NCBI RefSeq assembly: GCF_028010285.1
Contig: NZ_CP116304.1
Location: forward strand, 4,790,501-4,854,500
Direction: 5' to 3'
Length of the DNA stretch: 64,000 nucleotides
From: Pseudomonas sp. Q1-7
GTDB taxonomy: Bacteria > Pseudomonadota > Gammaproteobacteria > Pseudomonadales > Pseudomonadaceae
The translations under genes and the position numbers were made by a program. Each line of letters starts with the position of its first letter. The first letter of the stretch is position 1. The notes beneath the pieces are model-generated. The model searched no databases, was not told the origin of the DNA, and worked only from the letters and a program-made list of their open reading frames with translations. Positions 9,907 through 18,565 of the stretch are shown piece after piece.

Positions 9907-10763
9907 TCCAGCGCTGCCGCAACGAGTACCCGGTACGACTGATGTGCCGTTGTCTGAAGGTTTCTGCCAGTGGCTATTACGCCTGGCAGGATCGCGAGCC
10001 AAGCCCACGTGCTCAAGAGAATGCGCGCCTGGTGAGGCGTATTCGGGAGATCCACGAGGACAGCCGTGGAGTGATCGGAGCGCCACGGATGCACGAGGAT
10101 CTGCTCGACGAGGGCGAAATCGTCAGCCTGAACCGCGTTGCTCGCCTGATGGCCGCTGAGCGCATTCAAGGCTGGCCCCGCCGTAAGAGACGTGGCTTTG
10201 GAAGAGTCGCCAGCGGCCGTCCAGCAGGCGTGAAAAACCTGCTGGAGCGCGATTTCACCGTGCAGGAACCGGAGCGCAAGTGGGTCACGGATATCACGGA
10301 GATAGCCACACTGGAAGGCAAGCTCTTCCTATGCGTGGTGCTCGACCTGTACAGCAAGTTGGTGATCGGTTGGTCGATGCATCACCGTCAGGATCGGCAG
10401 ATGGTGATTCGAGCGGTGGAGATGGCGATCTGGCAGCGCCAAGGTGACTGGTCGGTGATCCTACATTCGGATCGCGGTAGCCAATTCACCAGTGCTGACT
10501 ACCAGCGCTTTCTGAATCGCAACACGCTGGTCTGCAGCATGAGTGCCGTCGGGCATTGCGGCGACAACGCTGCCTGTGAAGGCTTCTTCGGTCAGCTCAA
10601 ACGGGAGCGCGTTGCCCATCAATCGTATCGAACTCGTGATGAAGCTCGGGCGGATTTATTCGACTACATCGAGCGGTTTCATAACCCACGAATGCGTCGT
10701 AGAGTCGCCCGGCAAGATCTGAAGTTTTCAGCCCTTTTCAAACCGTCCGTGGAAATGGGGTAG
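9903..10763 (+). CDS. IS3-family transposase OrfB (DDE integrase core)
   Basis: 286 residues from a GTG at 9903. HTH_21-like segment [10 protein letters not shown]...[13 protein letters not shown], then the rve core with DDE residues in [30 protein letters not shown] and [16 protein letters not shown]. The C terminus [20 protein letters not shown] differs from the usual end of IS3 OrfB proteins (LGYLSP). The inverted repeat follows within a few bases. It is probably functional. Confidence 0.9.
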   Translation: MIQRCRNEYPVRLMCRCLKVSASGYYAWQDREPSPRAQENARLVRRIREIHEDSRGVIGAPRMHEDLLDEGEIVSLNRVARLMAAERIQGWPRRKRRGFGRVASGRPAGVKNLLERDFTVQEPERKWVTDITEIATLEGKLFLCVVLDLYSKLVIGWSMHHRQDRQMVIRAVEMAIWQRQGDWSVILHSDRGSQFTSADYQRFLNRNTLVCSMSAVGHCGDNAACEGFFGQLKRERVAHQSYRTRDEARADLFDYIERFHNPRMRRRVARQDLKFSALFKPSVEMG

Positions 10764-10784
10764 AACCCATGTGTAACGATTCGA

Positions 10785-10804
10785 GCCCGGCCTGACCGGG
10801 CCTT
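10785..10804 (+). terminator. Short hairpin after the IS3 element
   Basis: GCCCGG-CCTGA-CCGGGC followed by CTTT. The stem is six base pairs and the T run is weak, so terminator function is uncertain. Confidence 0.35.
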
Positions 10805-10823
10805 TAGCCGCGTGGGTTGCTAG

Positions 10824-11120
10824 ATGAACGATGATCGCTTTGGAATGGAGTCGGCCATGCTCAGTGCCATTCGGGCACATAAGGATTCCGGCTCACCCGC
10901 CCTCCGCGTGGGACTCTACGTACCAACCCGCGCGGAGGTAGCAAGCTGGCCGGCTCACCGCTTGCTGAACACCCTCGAGGACTGGCTGTATGAGTCGCCA
11001 AGTGAGTTGATTCCGAGTGACGCTCAGATCGGACAGGTCCTAGCCGTACTGCAGGCTCGACACGATGCCGACGACCTGTCGGCATCCATCGAACTCTGCT
11101 ACCAGTTCCTCAGAGAGTAG
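10824..11120 (+). CDS. Hypothetical protein, 98 aa
   Basis: Small acidic protein (MNDDRFGMESAMLSAIRAHK to ELCYQFLRE) with no motif I recognise, no signal peptide and no membrane segment. The ATG at 10824 lacks a clear ribosome binding site; the Met at 10845 is an alternative. The gene ends 20 bp before an array of 35-bp repeats, and a link between protein and array is possible but unproven. It lies between a broken abiTii gene and a lipoprotein gene. Confidence 0.5.
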   Translation: MNDDRFGMESAMLSAIRAHKDSGSPALRVGLYVPTRAEVASWPAHRLLNTLEDWLYESPSELIPSDAQIGQVLAVLQARHDADDLSASIELCYQFLRE

Positions 11121-11140
11121 ATCGGTCGATTAGCACTTCA

Positions 11141-11333
11141 GTGATTCACTGTGAATCAGATGAGGAACGCCAGCGGTGATTCACGGTGAATCAGGCATTG
11201 ATCGCCAGCAGTGATTCACCGTGAATCAGGCACTGATCGCCAGCAGTGATTCACCGTGAATCAGGCACTGATCGCCAGCAGTGATTCACCGTGAATCAGG
11301 CACTGATCGCCAGCAGTGATTCACCGTGTCCGA
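11141..11333. repeat. Six 35-bp direct repeats, each with a 17-bp palindrome
   Basis: Copies begin at 11141, 11176, 11211, 11246, 11281 and 11316, spaced exactly 35 bp. Each contains TGATTCAC-N-GTGAATCA, a perfect inverted repeat with one central base; the sixth copy breaks off after TGATTCACCGTG. Copies 3 to 5 are identical, while the first two differ in the spacer (GATGAGGAACGCCAGCG, GGCATTGATCGCCAGCA). The form suits a binding array for a dimeric DNA-binding protein such as a partition site, replication iterons or a multi-operator. The spacing does not fit CRISPR. Confidence 0.9.
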
Positions 11334-11395
11334 CAAGAGCTGGAGACACCCTCTGCCATTTCAGACTTGTGGAAGATGCCTCTGCCGATATGGAT

Positions 11396-11989
11396 CTAGA
11401 GCGTCGGAACAACGCTCGGATCGCGGACTCGTAAGTTTTCTGAGCAAGGCCGCTCATCTAGGTTGGACGTCCCAGGAGGCGAAACGCAAAGAGTGAGAGC
11501 AACGCCATAAGGTAGTACGACGCTCCGCACCACGCCGTAGGGGATCTCAGCCGACCGAGTAACTCGGCCGCTGTCGCTGATGATTTCCACATCAGACGGT
11601 AGGGTTGAAATCACACTGGATCCCATCCCCTCATGCCTGACCTCTTTACCAACGCGGTAATCGAGCACTACCTGAACTTTCGCCGTAGAGGGGCCAACTT
11701 CGAGAATGGTGACCTGACTAGCGAGATCCACGAGGCCTAGGGCGCACGCAGTCATTTCAGTGTTGCAGCGCTTCACCTCTAGCGCCGGATACCGAAGGGG
11801 ATCGCTTGATCCGGCCCTTCCCATAAGGGTGTTTCCTGCGCCAATCCCCATGCCGGAGTAACCCGACAGATCTGTCGCGCCCGCGTAGTAGTCGACCACT
11901 ACTGGCAACTGATCGGGGCGGACTCCGGTGGAGCATCCTGCAAGCGCACCCAACGCGAAAGCCACTCCAATTTTTACTGTAGAACGCAT
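11396..11989 (-). CDS. Putative lipoprotein, 197 aa
   Basis: Begins MRSTVKIGVAFALGALAGC, a lipoprotein signal with lipobox LAGC at about residue 19, preceded by GGAAG upstream of the ATG. The mature part has no recognised domain; it contains three further cysteines in CNTEMTAC and CSENLR. It is probably anchored to a membrane facing the periplasm. Its place in an island with conjugation-type genes hints at a cell-surface role, but function is unknown. Confidence 0.7.
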   Translation of the reverse strand: MRSTVKIGVAFALGALAGCSTGVRPDQLPVVVDYYAGATDLSGYSGMGIGAGNTLMGRAGSSDPLRYPALEVKRCNTEMTACALGLVDLASQVTILEVGPSTAKVQVVLDYRVGKEVRHEGMGSSVISTLPSDVEIISDSGRVTRSAEIPYGVVRSVVLPYGVALTLCVSPPGTSNLDERPCSENLRVRDPSVVPTL

Positions 11990-12225
11990 GCTACTTCCTT
12001 CTAAATGTGGTCTAGGTGAATTTCACAAGGCGACTCGTTCCGTGCCTTGATTAAGCTACGAAATACTCGTAGCTCCAACCCAAGCGTCGGCACCGTAGCC
12101 CGCATTCGGCAAAAAGCTGATTTAACTTCCACAATGCCATTTCCCTCGGCTAGCATTCGAAGTACCAAAGTCGGTATCAACCTAAGCTAAATCACACTTG
12201 CTTACCAAACGATAAGGTCAAATCG

Positions 12226-12585
12226 ATGTCCAAACTCGCAGAATTTAAAGCGCTAGAAGCACAACTCGCCGCCCAGCTAAAGCAGCTGAATGCGCTCAAG
12301 AACGATGACGGGCTGAAGCGCGAAATCGAATTCGAAGAGAAGTTGCGCAAGCTGATGGACGACTACGGCATGAACCTACGTAACATTATTGCCCTCATCG
12401 ATCCCCAAGCTCAGCGTAACGTCGTAACTCCGACCGCACGAAGCCCGCGTCGTCAGCGTCAAGTAAAAGTCTACAAGAACCCGGAAACCGGCGAGGTCGT
12501 TGAGACTAAAGGCGGAAACCACAAAATCCTGAAGGCGTGGAAAGAAAAGTACGGCGCAGGGAAAGTGGAGAGCTGGCTACAGTAA
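12226..12585 (+). CDS. MvaT/MvaU-type H-NS-like silencer
   Basis: 119 residues. The N-terminal half is a coiled-coil oligomerisation region (MSKLAEFKALEAQLAAQLKQL to about residue 60). A basic linker SPRRQRQVKVYKNPETGEVVETKGGNHK leads to the DNA-binding end LKAWKEKYGAGKVESWL, the MvaT family signature. MvaT proteins bind AT-rich DNA and silence foreign genes. An island-borne copy could reduce the cost of the element or alter host silencing; this is inferred. A strong terminator follows 17 bp after the stop. Confidence 0.93.
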   Translation: MSKLAEFKALEAQLAAQLKQLNALKNDDGLKREIEFEEKLRKLMDDYGMNLRNIIALIDPQAQRNVVTPTARSPRRQRQVKVYKNPETGEVVETKGGNHKILKAWKEKYGAGKVESWLQ

Positions 12586-12601
12586 TCAGTCCGCGCCAAG
12601 G

Positions 12602-12633
12602 AAAAAGCCAGGCACTGCCTGGCTTTTCTTTTT
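12602..12633 (+). terminator. Intrinsic terminator of the mvaT-like gene
   Basis: Stem AAAGCCAGGCA / TGCCTGGCTTT (12604-12614 and 12616-12626) followed by TCTTTTT. A textbook rho-independent form. Confidence 0.9.
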
Positions 12634-13027
12634 ATATATTGATCAATCTGGAACTCCGAGGAGTTACTGCCATAGCTGCGCGAGCCTCTGTAAACAGGCG
12701 AGTTATCCTGCCCCTCAATTTCTACGATGAGCATCCAGAGGTCCCGAATCTCCTCTTAGTCTAAGGCTGCTTAAGGTGAAGATCCCTGTTAGCGCAGCTC
12801 AGTTCCTTGCCCTGATCAACTAAATCGAAACTAGCGAAAATTCGAACCCAACAAGCATTGAGCAAACCTTAAAGGCCACATCAATCAATACAAATAAATC
12901 ATGACCAAAATTTATGCTTTCGTAATTTCATTAGCATAAACACCCGATGTATTAAGAATTTCTGTTGTTTAAAATCCAAGTACCAATGGTCAGCCTCCTA
13001 TACGATCCCATTACCCTTGGAGCAAGC
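12634..13027. other. AT-rich intergenic region
   Basis: 394 bp of clearly lower GC than the rest of the window, with no supported gene or repeat. It probably holds the promoter of the short operon that starts at 13028. The base composition makes it a likely target of the neighbouring MvaT protein. Confidence 0.5.
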
Positions 13028-13243
13028 ATGAAAACAACGAACGTTTCGAAGAGGTTATCTATCTCACGGGAAGCGACAGTGAAAATCCCCCGCACGATTG
13101 GCCTAGGGCTAGTTATCTATTTCGGCCTCGTTGTTCCAGGCCAGCAAGCTAGCCTCGATCATCGCCCTAAGAATCAGGAAACAAAACCGCACTCACCTTC
13201 TGTTCCGGTACCAGCCATTTATCGGCCGGCGCTGAAGGAATAA
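13028..13243 (+). CDS. Small protein with one membrane segment, 71 aa
   Basis: MKTTNVSKRLSISREATVK, then the hydrophobic IGLGLVIYFGLVVPG, then a polar proline-rich tail ending PAIYRPALKE. The Met at 13028 follows GGAGCAAGC and is preferred to the open frame from 12965. It ends three bases before the next gene, so it is probably co-transcribed with the TraY-like gene. No family recognised. Confidence 0.5.
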   Translation: MKTTNVSKRLSISREATVKIPRTIGLGLVIYFGLVVPGQQASLDHRPKNQETKPHSPSVPVPAIYRPALKE

Positions 13244-13246
13244 ACC

Positions 13247-13792
13247 ATGAACACAAAATCCACTTTAAAAATGTTTTTTCTGCATGCCTCAGGTATTTCA
13301 GCTACCAGAAGCGCGCTGCGCGAGGTTCGCCATGCTCTTAGCTTTCCGAGCCACGTCCTATTGACTTTTTTGGGGATGGTTAGAGTCATAAAGGAACAAG
13401 CAACTGAGGACCGCGTGCTAGCAGAGCACTTGGGTTCCGAAGCTCTCTGGGACCGCATGGTAAGCCAGTACGGAATCACCACCCAAAGCGTCCACCGAGG
13501 CTACCGTTCAGCGACCGTCTTAAACTACCTACTGCTTATCGCCATCGCAGTCAATGTTGGTTCTCTACTTGGAGCTATCCCAGATTCGCTGGTAATAATT
13601 TCTGCTAAATTAGCATTTCTAAACTTACTGCTAATCCTTCTGGTACAAAATGCCTATCGACTCAATATGGCGCGAACTCAATCCGCCCCATCCGTAGTAG
13701 CCTTCATCAAAGCAGTCATACTTAACCCAACGTTCCTAATCGCCCTTCCCCTCCCGATATGCTACCGCGTGAGAGGTGAACGAGATGAATAG
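13247..13792 (+). CDS. Membrane protein upstream of TraY homologue (IncI TraX position)
   Basis: 181 residues. The N-terminal 85 are soluble (SFPSHVLLTFLGMVRVIKEQATEDRVLAEHLGS), followed by membrane segments near YLLLIAIAVNVGSLLGA and LAFLNLLLILLVQNAY. It overlaps the following traY-like gene by eight bases, so translation is probably coupled. In IncI-type (type IVB) transfer regions the gene directly before traY is named traX and encodes a protein of similar size; that TraX is unrelated to the F-type TraX encoded at 16648. The name rests on position, and I cannot confirm homology. Confidence 0.5.
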   Translation: MNTKSTLKMFFLHASGISATRSALREVRHALSFPSHVLLTFLGMVRVIKEQATEDRVLAEHLGSEALWDRMVSQYGITTQSVHRGYRSATVLNYLLLIAIAVNVGSLLGAIPDSLVIISAKLAFLNLLLILLVQNAYRLNMARTQSAPSVVAFIKAVILNPTFLIALPLPICYRVRGERDE

Positions 13793-15965
13793 CTTCACTT
13801 CAATCGTGTTGATGTGGCTATTCGGACGCTGGATATTTAACGGCGGCTCAGTTACCAGCGACATCAACGCCCTGGATGTTACCCCTCTAACCATCTTCGC
13901 TAGCTACTTCGCCACTGCAGGAGTCGCCTTGTTCAGCGTACTGTCCTCTTGGGCAGTTTTCCTGGGAATATTTCGACTTCGCAACGGTGGTAATTTCTTT
14001 GGTGTTCGGGATGCAAACGAAAGCTTTTTCTATCCATTAAGGGTGACATTCGCATTGGCATTGCTCGCCCCGATTATCCCAGTGGGCTCCGCTGGCGACC
14101 GCGATATCGTGCTGACACCTGGCCATTCATTGGTTGCAGGAGTGGCAAAGAGCGCCGCGGAATTCGGGGACGCCGCCCAAGCCGACTCATTTCAACTAAT
14201 GCATACTTACAACCTGTTTCATGATCCTCAGTTCCACATTGACGTGGATCCGGCCAGGTCCTTGGAGATGCTCAATTCGTGGAAGCTATCGGCTACCCAA
14301 CTGGCAACCGCGGTTGTGTTCCGCGATCCGCAGGGTGTCTATTCGGAGACGAGTGCCGAACAGATAGCCCAGGACGTCCTGCTGGAACGGTGGAACCAAG
14401 TGCACCGAGAGACACCTTCCGAGATAGTCGGTGCAATTCCTTCCCCCCGTGCAGTATTCCTGGCACACCACATGCGAAGCATCCCTGTGCCGCTGATCGC
14501 CCCGAGTGACGCCGCCGCGAGAGCATCGACGTCAGGCGTGAAAGGGCTGATCGGCTTCGATGCCGAGAACATTACGGTGGATCGCGAACGCACCGGCGAG
14601 GGCTGGTTTTGCCAGGCAGGTTGGATGGAAAGCACGTTGTGCTCTGATGAGTTCTTGGCCGTCAGAAAGAACAATGCATCCAGCATTCAAGTAGGTATTG
14701 CCGCGGCGCAACGACATATCTGGGTATCGCTGTTCAGCCTCGCGCTCGCCCAAGCCATTGAAGTTCGAGAAGGCTCCGCATCAGCTGAGGAAAGTAAGCG
14801 CTTTTACGATGACGGCGTGCGCTGGGCCAATCAGACCGCAAATTGGTTTGCCGAGACCGTAGAGTTAACCGTTGCCAACCAACTGGCTACCGATCAGGCA
14901 TTACGTTCGGAAGCGTATTTCAACGAACTGAGGCACTGGGGTTGGATGCTTGGCGGTACCTTTGTACTACGCGCAGCGTCCGATTTCTCCCGCGCAGCCG
15001 CTTATGCCGAAGGTGCTACCTCGCAGATGATGCCGCAGTCCAGTCTGGCGGCCATGACGCCTGGCGACGACCTGTCGAAGTTGGTCGAGGGCCAAGCGCT
15101 CTCGCAGATCCAGCCAGACTCAAGCAGAGCTGAGCAATCCTGGCTTAGTCGTATCTTTTCCCTCGACATTCTGAAGGAAACTGCGGGCCCAGGCAGTCAA
15201 AACATCCATACATTCGCAGCCTGGGGCCGAGCCATGGTCGGTTCAGGCATCGGTCTGATCGCAGGCGGTTCTGTAATGAGCTACCTCCCCTGGATCAAGA
15301 AAGTCAGTGATGGCTCGCTGATGAAAGTCGTTGGATATGCCCTGATCATATCCGGCGGTCTATTGGGCTATGTCATGCCACTGCTTTTCGCAGTCTACGG
15401 GTTGATGGGCGCGATCAGTTGGCTGGTCGTGGTCGCCAGTACCTTCTTCGGCGTCACACTCTGGTCGGCAGGCATGGCCGCCCCCAAAGGCGAAGAGCAT
15501 ACCTCCCAACTCAGTGCCAAGGGGTGGAACTCCTTCATTTTCATCGGCCTCTACCCAGCTCTTTCGGTCGGAGGCCTCGCCGCAGCTATCGTCATCAGTG
15601 CCGTGGGGTTAAGTCTGGTGCAAATGCTGGCGATGGGGCTGTGGGGCATGTTCGATCCCGGCGTTTCCGAGGTCGGCCGCCCGCTGGAAAGCCTGGGTGG
15701 TCTTGTGATCGGCGGTCTGCTCACGTTGGGGGTCGTCATCATGTTGAGCTGGAACGTAGTAGTGACCAGCGCGCAACTGGTCACCAACTTCCCGCGTTCG
15801 GTTCTGAACATGATCTCTCTTTCCGAGCCCGGGCTGAATCCTTACGAGAACAGCATGCACGGCATCCTGGGAAATGTGTCGATGGTTACTCGTACGGCGA
15901 TAGGAGGTGTCGTTCGCAATATCATGAGACCTGGACGAGGCATTCCTTCAGCAACTGGCCAGTAA
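13785..15965 (+). CDS. traY: DotA/TraY-family type IVB secretion membrane protein
   Basis: 726 residues from the ATG at 13785, which is preceded by AGAGGTGA; a GTG nine bases earlier is possible. There are N-terminal membrane segments (LTIFASYFATAGVALFSVL, PLRVTFALALLAPIIP), then a large periplasmic region of about 380 residues. A C-terminal membrane bundle follows (VMSYLPWIKKVSDGSLMKVV onward) with the conserved-looking segment GEEHTSQLSAKGWNSF. This architecture fits DotA/TraY, an inner-membrane component of IncI-type conjugation and Dot/Icm systems. In IncI plasmids TraY is also the target of entry exclusion. No other type IVB transfer gene is in the window, so it is either a relic or kept for exclusion. 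Confidence 0.75.
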   Translation: MNSFTSIVLMWLFGRWIFNGGSVTSDINALDVTPLTIFASYFATAGVALFSVLSSWAVFLGIFRLRNGGNFFGVRDANESFFYPLRVTFALALLAPIIPVGSAGDRDIVLTPGHSLVAGVAKSAAEFGDAAQADSFQLMHTYNLFHDPQFHIDVDPARSLEMLNSWKLSATQLATAVVFRDPQGVYSETSAEQIAQDVLLERWNQVHRETPSEIVGAIPSPRAVFLAHHMRSIPVPLIAPSDAAARASTSGVKGLIGFDAENITVDRERTGEGWFCQAGWMESTLCSDEFLAVRKNNASSIQVGIAAAQRHIWVSLFSLALAQAIEVREGSASAEESKRFYDDGVRWANQTANWFAETVELTVANQLATDQALRSEAYFNELRHWGWMLGGTFVLRAASDFSRAAAYAEGATSQMMPQSSLAAMTPGDDLSKLVEGQALSQIQPDSSRAEQSWLSRIFSLDILKETAGPGSQNIHTFAAWGRAMVGSGIGLIAGGSVMSYLPWIKKVSDGSLMKVVGYALIISGGLLGYVMPLLFAVYGLMGAISWLVVVASTFFGVTLWSAGMAAPKGEEHTSQLSAKGWNSFIFIGLYPALSVGGLAAAIVISAVGLSLVQMLAMGLWGMFDPGVSEVGRPLESLGGLVIGGLLTLGVVIMLSWNVVVTSAQLVTNFPRSVLNMISLSEPGLNPYENSMHGILGNVSMVTRTAIGGVVRNIMRPGRGIPSATGQ

Positions 15966-16010
15966 TGTCCCCGCCAGAGCAAGGAAGCCCTGGGCCCACA
16001 CCACAACGCA

Positions 16011-16427
16011 TCAAAACTTCTTTAGCAACTCAACAACATCTGCGAAGAACTCTTCCGGGCGTGCCTCATGAGTACGGTCTGAGGTGGCCACATAGGCTAC
16101 CCAGACGCCGTCCGTGTAATGAAACTTGAAAGCGGTCGCCTGCGAAAAGTCGAAACCACCAACATTATCAACTGGGCGAATTTTCTCGAGGCCATCCACC
16201 TTCAAGGAAGCGTATCCATGATATGCCGATCCAGCTTCATGCCAAAAGGTAAGCTCTAGGCTCTTGGAGCGCGGAGTACCAACCGATGCGCGAAGGTACT
16301 CAGTAGTGTTCGGAGCGTATACCGCATCAACAGTTGATTTGGCGGGCATTACTTGGTTTTCGGATTCTCCGCTGGAGCAACCGGTGAAAACAATTGCCAT
16401 GAAGACAGCTGAAATAATTTTTCTCAT
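16011..16427 (-). CDS. Putative lipoprotein, 138 aa
   Basis: Starts MRKIISAVFMAIVFTGCSSG, a short lipoprotein signal with lipobox FTGC. The frame is open to 16517, but the Met at 16427 gives the signal peptide. The mature part (WHEAGSAYHGYASLKVDGLEK, FHYTDGVWVAYVAT) is not recognised. It lies convergent with and 45 bp from traY. Because TraY is the exclusion target in IncI plasmids, a surface lipoprotein beside it may be an exclusion factor; this is speculation. Confidence 0.6.
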   Translation of the reverse strand: MRKIISAVFMAIVFTGCSSGESENQVMPAKSTVDAVYAPNTTEYLRASVGTPRSKSLELTFWHEAGSAYHGYASLKVDGLEKIRPVDNVGGFDFSQATAFKFHYTDGVWVAYVATSDRTHEARPEEFFADVVELLKKF

Positions 16428-16647
16428 GTGTAGACCCCATGAACGTCTCAAATATGAAGCCATGTGAAAACCACAGAACCCACGATCAACAAGCAGCGAC
16501 AAGGCTGGTAAATCCAACGGAGCGCCTCACATCGTACTTTTATGACGGCAACTCAAAAAAACTACACATTGCCAGCCCTCACACTCCTAAAACAAAATAT
16601 CAAGCATCCAACCCAGAAAATCAACAAATGTAACGGATTATATAGAA

Positions 16648-17382
16648 ATGTATCACCCTGAACGAAACCACTCGCTTGATTTACTAAAGTGGATCGCTTT
16701 GGCAGCCATGATCATCGACCACACATGGTTTGTGCTACCTGATGAAATCAAAGAAACCTCACGCTGGATGCGCGCAATTGGAAGATTGGCATTTCCATTC
16801 TTCTGCCTTGCAATCGCCACTAATGTCGCCCGACAACCGAGATATCACTCAAGCGGCTTACGATACCTAGGAGGAGTTCTCTTTTTCGCAATACTAAGCC
16901 AATGGCCGTACGCTAGCTATTTTCGCGCTGACAACTTAAACATATTATTTGAGCTATCACTAGGCCTAGTACTTGCCCAAGCCATTCATCATAGGACCCC
17001 GAAATTGATTGCAGCAGGGATTCTCGTGCTTATGATAGCTATCACGTACAGCCCCATTCTAAGCTCTGGCTTGCCCGGCATAATTCTGCCAGCAGCATCA
17101 TTAATTGCACTGCAGGCTCGCACAATGGAGACAAGGATAATAAGCTGGGCTCTATGTGCGCTTCTCACCGCCACTGCGAATGCCGGCATCTCTATCCTGA
17201 GACTTTCAGAACTGGCCCCACTGGATAAGGTGATCATTGCCGTAGCTGCGTTGGCACCGTTGCTCGGACTCATGCTGCTGCAGCTTCAGATACGACCACT
17301 TAGGCAAGTAGGCACATGGATGTACCCGCTATACCCAACCCATCTTCTGTTGCTTGGCAGCGTGTCCGTAGCTTGGCGATAG
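16648..17382 (+). CDS. traX: TraX-family membrane acetyltransferase-like protein
   Basis: 244 residues, polytopic. The family hallmark is at the N terminus, LDLLKWIALAAMIIDH (residues 10-25), followed by GRLAFPFFCLAIATN and LFFAILSQWPY. The end, GTWMYPLYPTHLLLL, is the other conserved block. F-plasmid TraX acetylates the N terminus of pilin; related proteins occur outside conjugative systems. The substrate here is unknown because no pilin gene is in view. A decayed copy of the last 25 codons is at 23676-23753. The ATG at 16648 has no strong ribosome binding site. Confidence 0.82.
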   Translation: MYHPERNHSLDLLKWIALAAMIIDHTWFVLPDEIKETSRWMRAIGRLAFPFFCLAIATNVARQPRYHSSGLRYLGGVLFFAILSQWPYASYFRADNLNILFELSLGLVLAQAIHHRTPKLIAAGILVLMIAITYSPILSSGLPGIILPAASLIALQARTMETRIISWALCALLTATANAGISILRLSELAPLDKVIIAVAALAPLLGLMLLQLQIRPLRQVGTWMYPLYPTHLLLLGSVSVAWR

Positions 17383-17407
17383 AGTTCTCACCGAATTGCG
17401 CCCATAG

Positions 17408-17571
17408 TGAATCTCCCCTAGTTTTGTAGATACTTCCAAGCTTCATAATGAGACCAGTTAGGGGGTATCACGAGCAACCAGAGTTACGCTAAAGAATTCA
17501 AAATCGAAGCCGTCAAGCAAGTGACCAAGCGCCGCCTGCTTGTGGCCGATGTGGCGTCACGGCTATCCATT
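17408..17571 (+). mobile_element. IS3-family fragment (left end and start of orfA)
   Basis: Begins TGAATCTCCCCTAGTTTTG, which resembles the end of an insertion sequence. From 17470 it encodes SNQSYAKEFKIEAVKQVTKR and onward to ASRLSI, the start of an IS3 OrfA, with ACG in place of the start codon. Homology stops at about 17571, so only a 5' scar remains. Confidence 0.65.
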
Positions 17572-17608
17572 GAGGCTCGGCGAGCGGGGCAAGGCCTCCA
17601 ATGGTGTC

Positions 17609-18565
17609 TCATCGCTGCAGGGCAGGATTCCGGGTCCTAGCGCTACGTTGTGCCATAGCCTTGGCCCGTCGGATACGGCGCCATATGCGCGGAATATCCT
17701 GGACCGGAACCATGGTCAGTCGGACCGCCCAATAGATCCGAGCGCGCGTCTTGCGCAACAGCAGGCGCTCGCCCCTATCGTGCAGTTCCAGCAGTTCCGA
17801 GATGAAGCGGTAGAACGCCGTATGGCCGAGATACTGATCGTTTATGCATTCCAGGAGTGTTTCCCCGAGCTGCTTGATCCCAACAAGGATCACCGCGCCA
17901 GGTAGTACGCAAACGGCGAATGGCAGCACGATAGCGAGCCACAGCTGAACGATCAGATGCCATGTATCCACCAGGAACTGCTCCAAGTCAGCATAGAGCG
18001 CCTCCCTGGAAAGTGTAGAGATGACGATACCTGCCAAGACCGCAACGAGGCCGGTCACGTATGCGGCGAAATTACCAGCTGAGGGCAGCTGAAAGAAGCC
18101 GGCGGCGCGACGTGAAAGAGGCTCCTGGGCACGGACCTTGATCACACGCCGCCACTCCCATTCCTCGATGAGATACTTGGCCAGTGCACGCAGGTCACCC
18201 TCGTGAGCGAAGGTAGTACGGAGGTAGGCGTGCTTCTCTTTCGCCAAGGCGTCATGCGGCGTCCTGAAGTGGACGCGTTTGGCGGCTGGATAAAGCAGGC
18301 GATATCGACGCTCGATGCCTTGAAAATAGGCCTGCATCAGGCCAAACAGCATGGGCACCTCGTACGCGATCAGCCACGCCTGATCGGACTTGGTCAACAG
18401 GTAGGTGGTCTTGGCGATGCGCAGATACAGGTCGAAGAACAACAGCCCCAGGATAATCGTCGCCAGTCCGATGGACAGCCAGAGTGCCAGCGAGCTAAAC
18501 GCGTAGAAGACCGGCGGGCGAAACGTTTGGCGGTAATGGCGGATTTTGTCAGCGATCGCTTCCAT
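17609..18565 (-). CDS. Membrane protein of unknown function, 318 aa
   Basis: Two N-terminal membrane segments (FYAFSSLALWLSIGLATIILG with LLFFDLYL, about residues 20-50) are followed by a basic cytoplasmic stretch with GIERRYRLLYPAAKRVHF. Two or three further segments are at about 165-235 (FAAYVTGLVAVLAGIVIS, LWLAIVLPFAVCVLPGAVIL). The C terminus is very basic (RIWRRIRRAKAMAQRSARTR). No family recognised. It is flanked by insertion-sequence scars on both sides, which suggests it arrived or was trapped as a fragment. Confidence 0.65.
   Translation of the reverse strand: MEAIADKIRHYRQTFRPPVFYAFSSLALWLSIGLATIILGLLFFDLYLRIAKTTYLLTKSDQAWLIAYEVPMLFGLMQAYFQGIERRYRLLYPAAKRVHFRTPHDALAKEKHAYLRTTFAHEGDLRALAKYLIEEWEWRRVIKVRAQEPLSRRAAGFFQLPSAGNFAAYVTGLVAVLAGIVISTLSREALYADLEQFLVDTWHLIVQLWLAIVLPFAVCVLPGAVILVGIKQLGETLLECINDQYLGHTAFYRFISELLELHDRGERLLLRKTRARIYWAVRLTMVPVQDIPRIWRRIRRAKAMAQRSARTRNPALQR

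Larger units (their letters stand above)
9544..10769 (+). mobile_element. IS3-family insertion sequence, complete
   Basis: 1226 bp bounded by 24-bp inverted repeats beginning TGGGTTCTACCCC and ending CACGGAC, with three internal mismatches. It carries overlapping orfA and orfB. The flanks (AGG on the left, TGT on the right) do not form a duplication, which suggests a deletion or rearrangement at the right side after insertion. Confidence 0.88.

Noticed and set aside
11141-11333. CRISPR array
   Set aside because: The period is exactly 35 bp and the sequence between palindromes is also repeated, so there are no unique spacers, and no cas gene is near.
16439-16633. 64-codon plus-strand frame between the lipoprotein and traX
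   Set aside because: No ribosome binding site, polar low-complexity content, overlaps the promoter regions of both neighbours.
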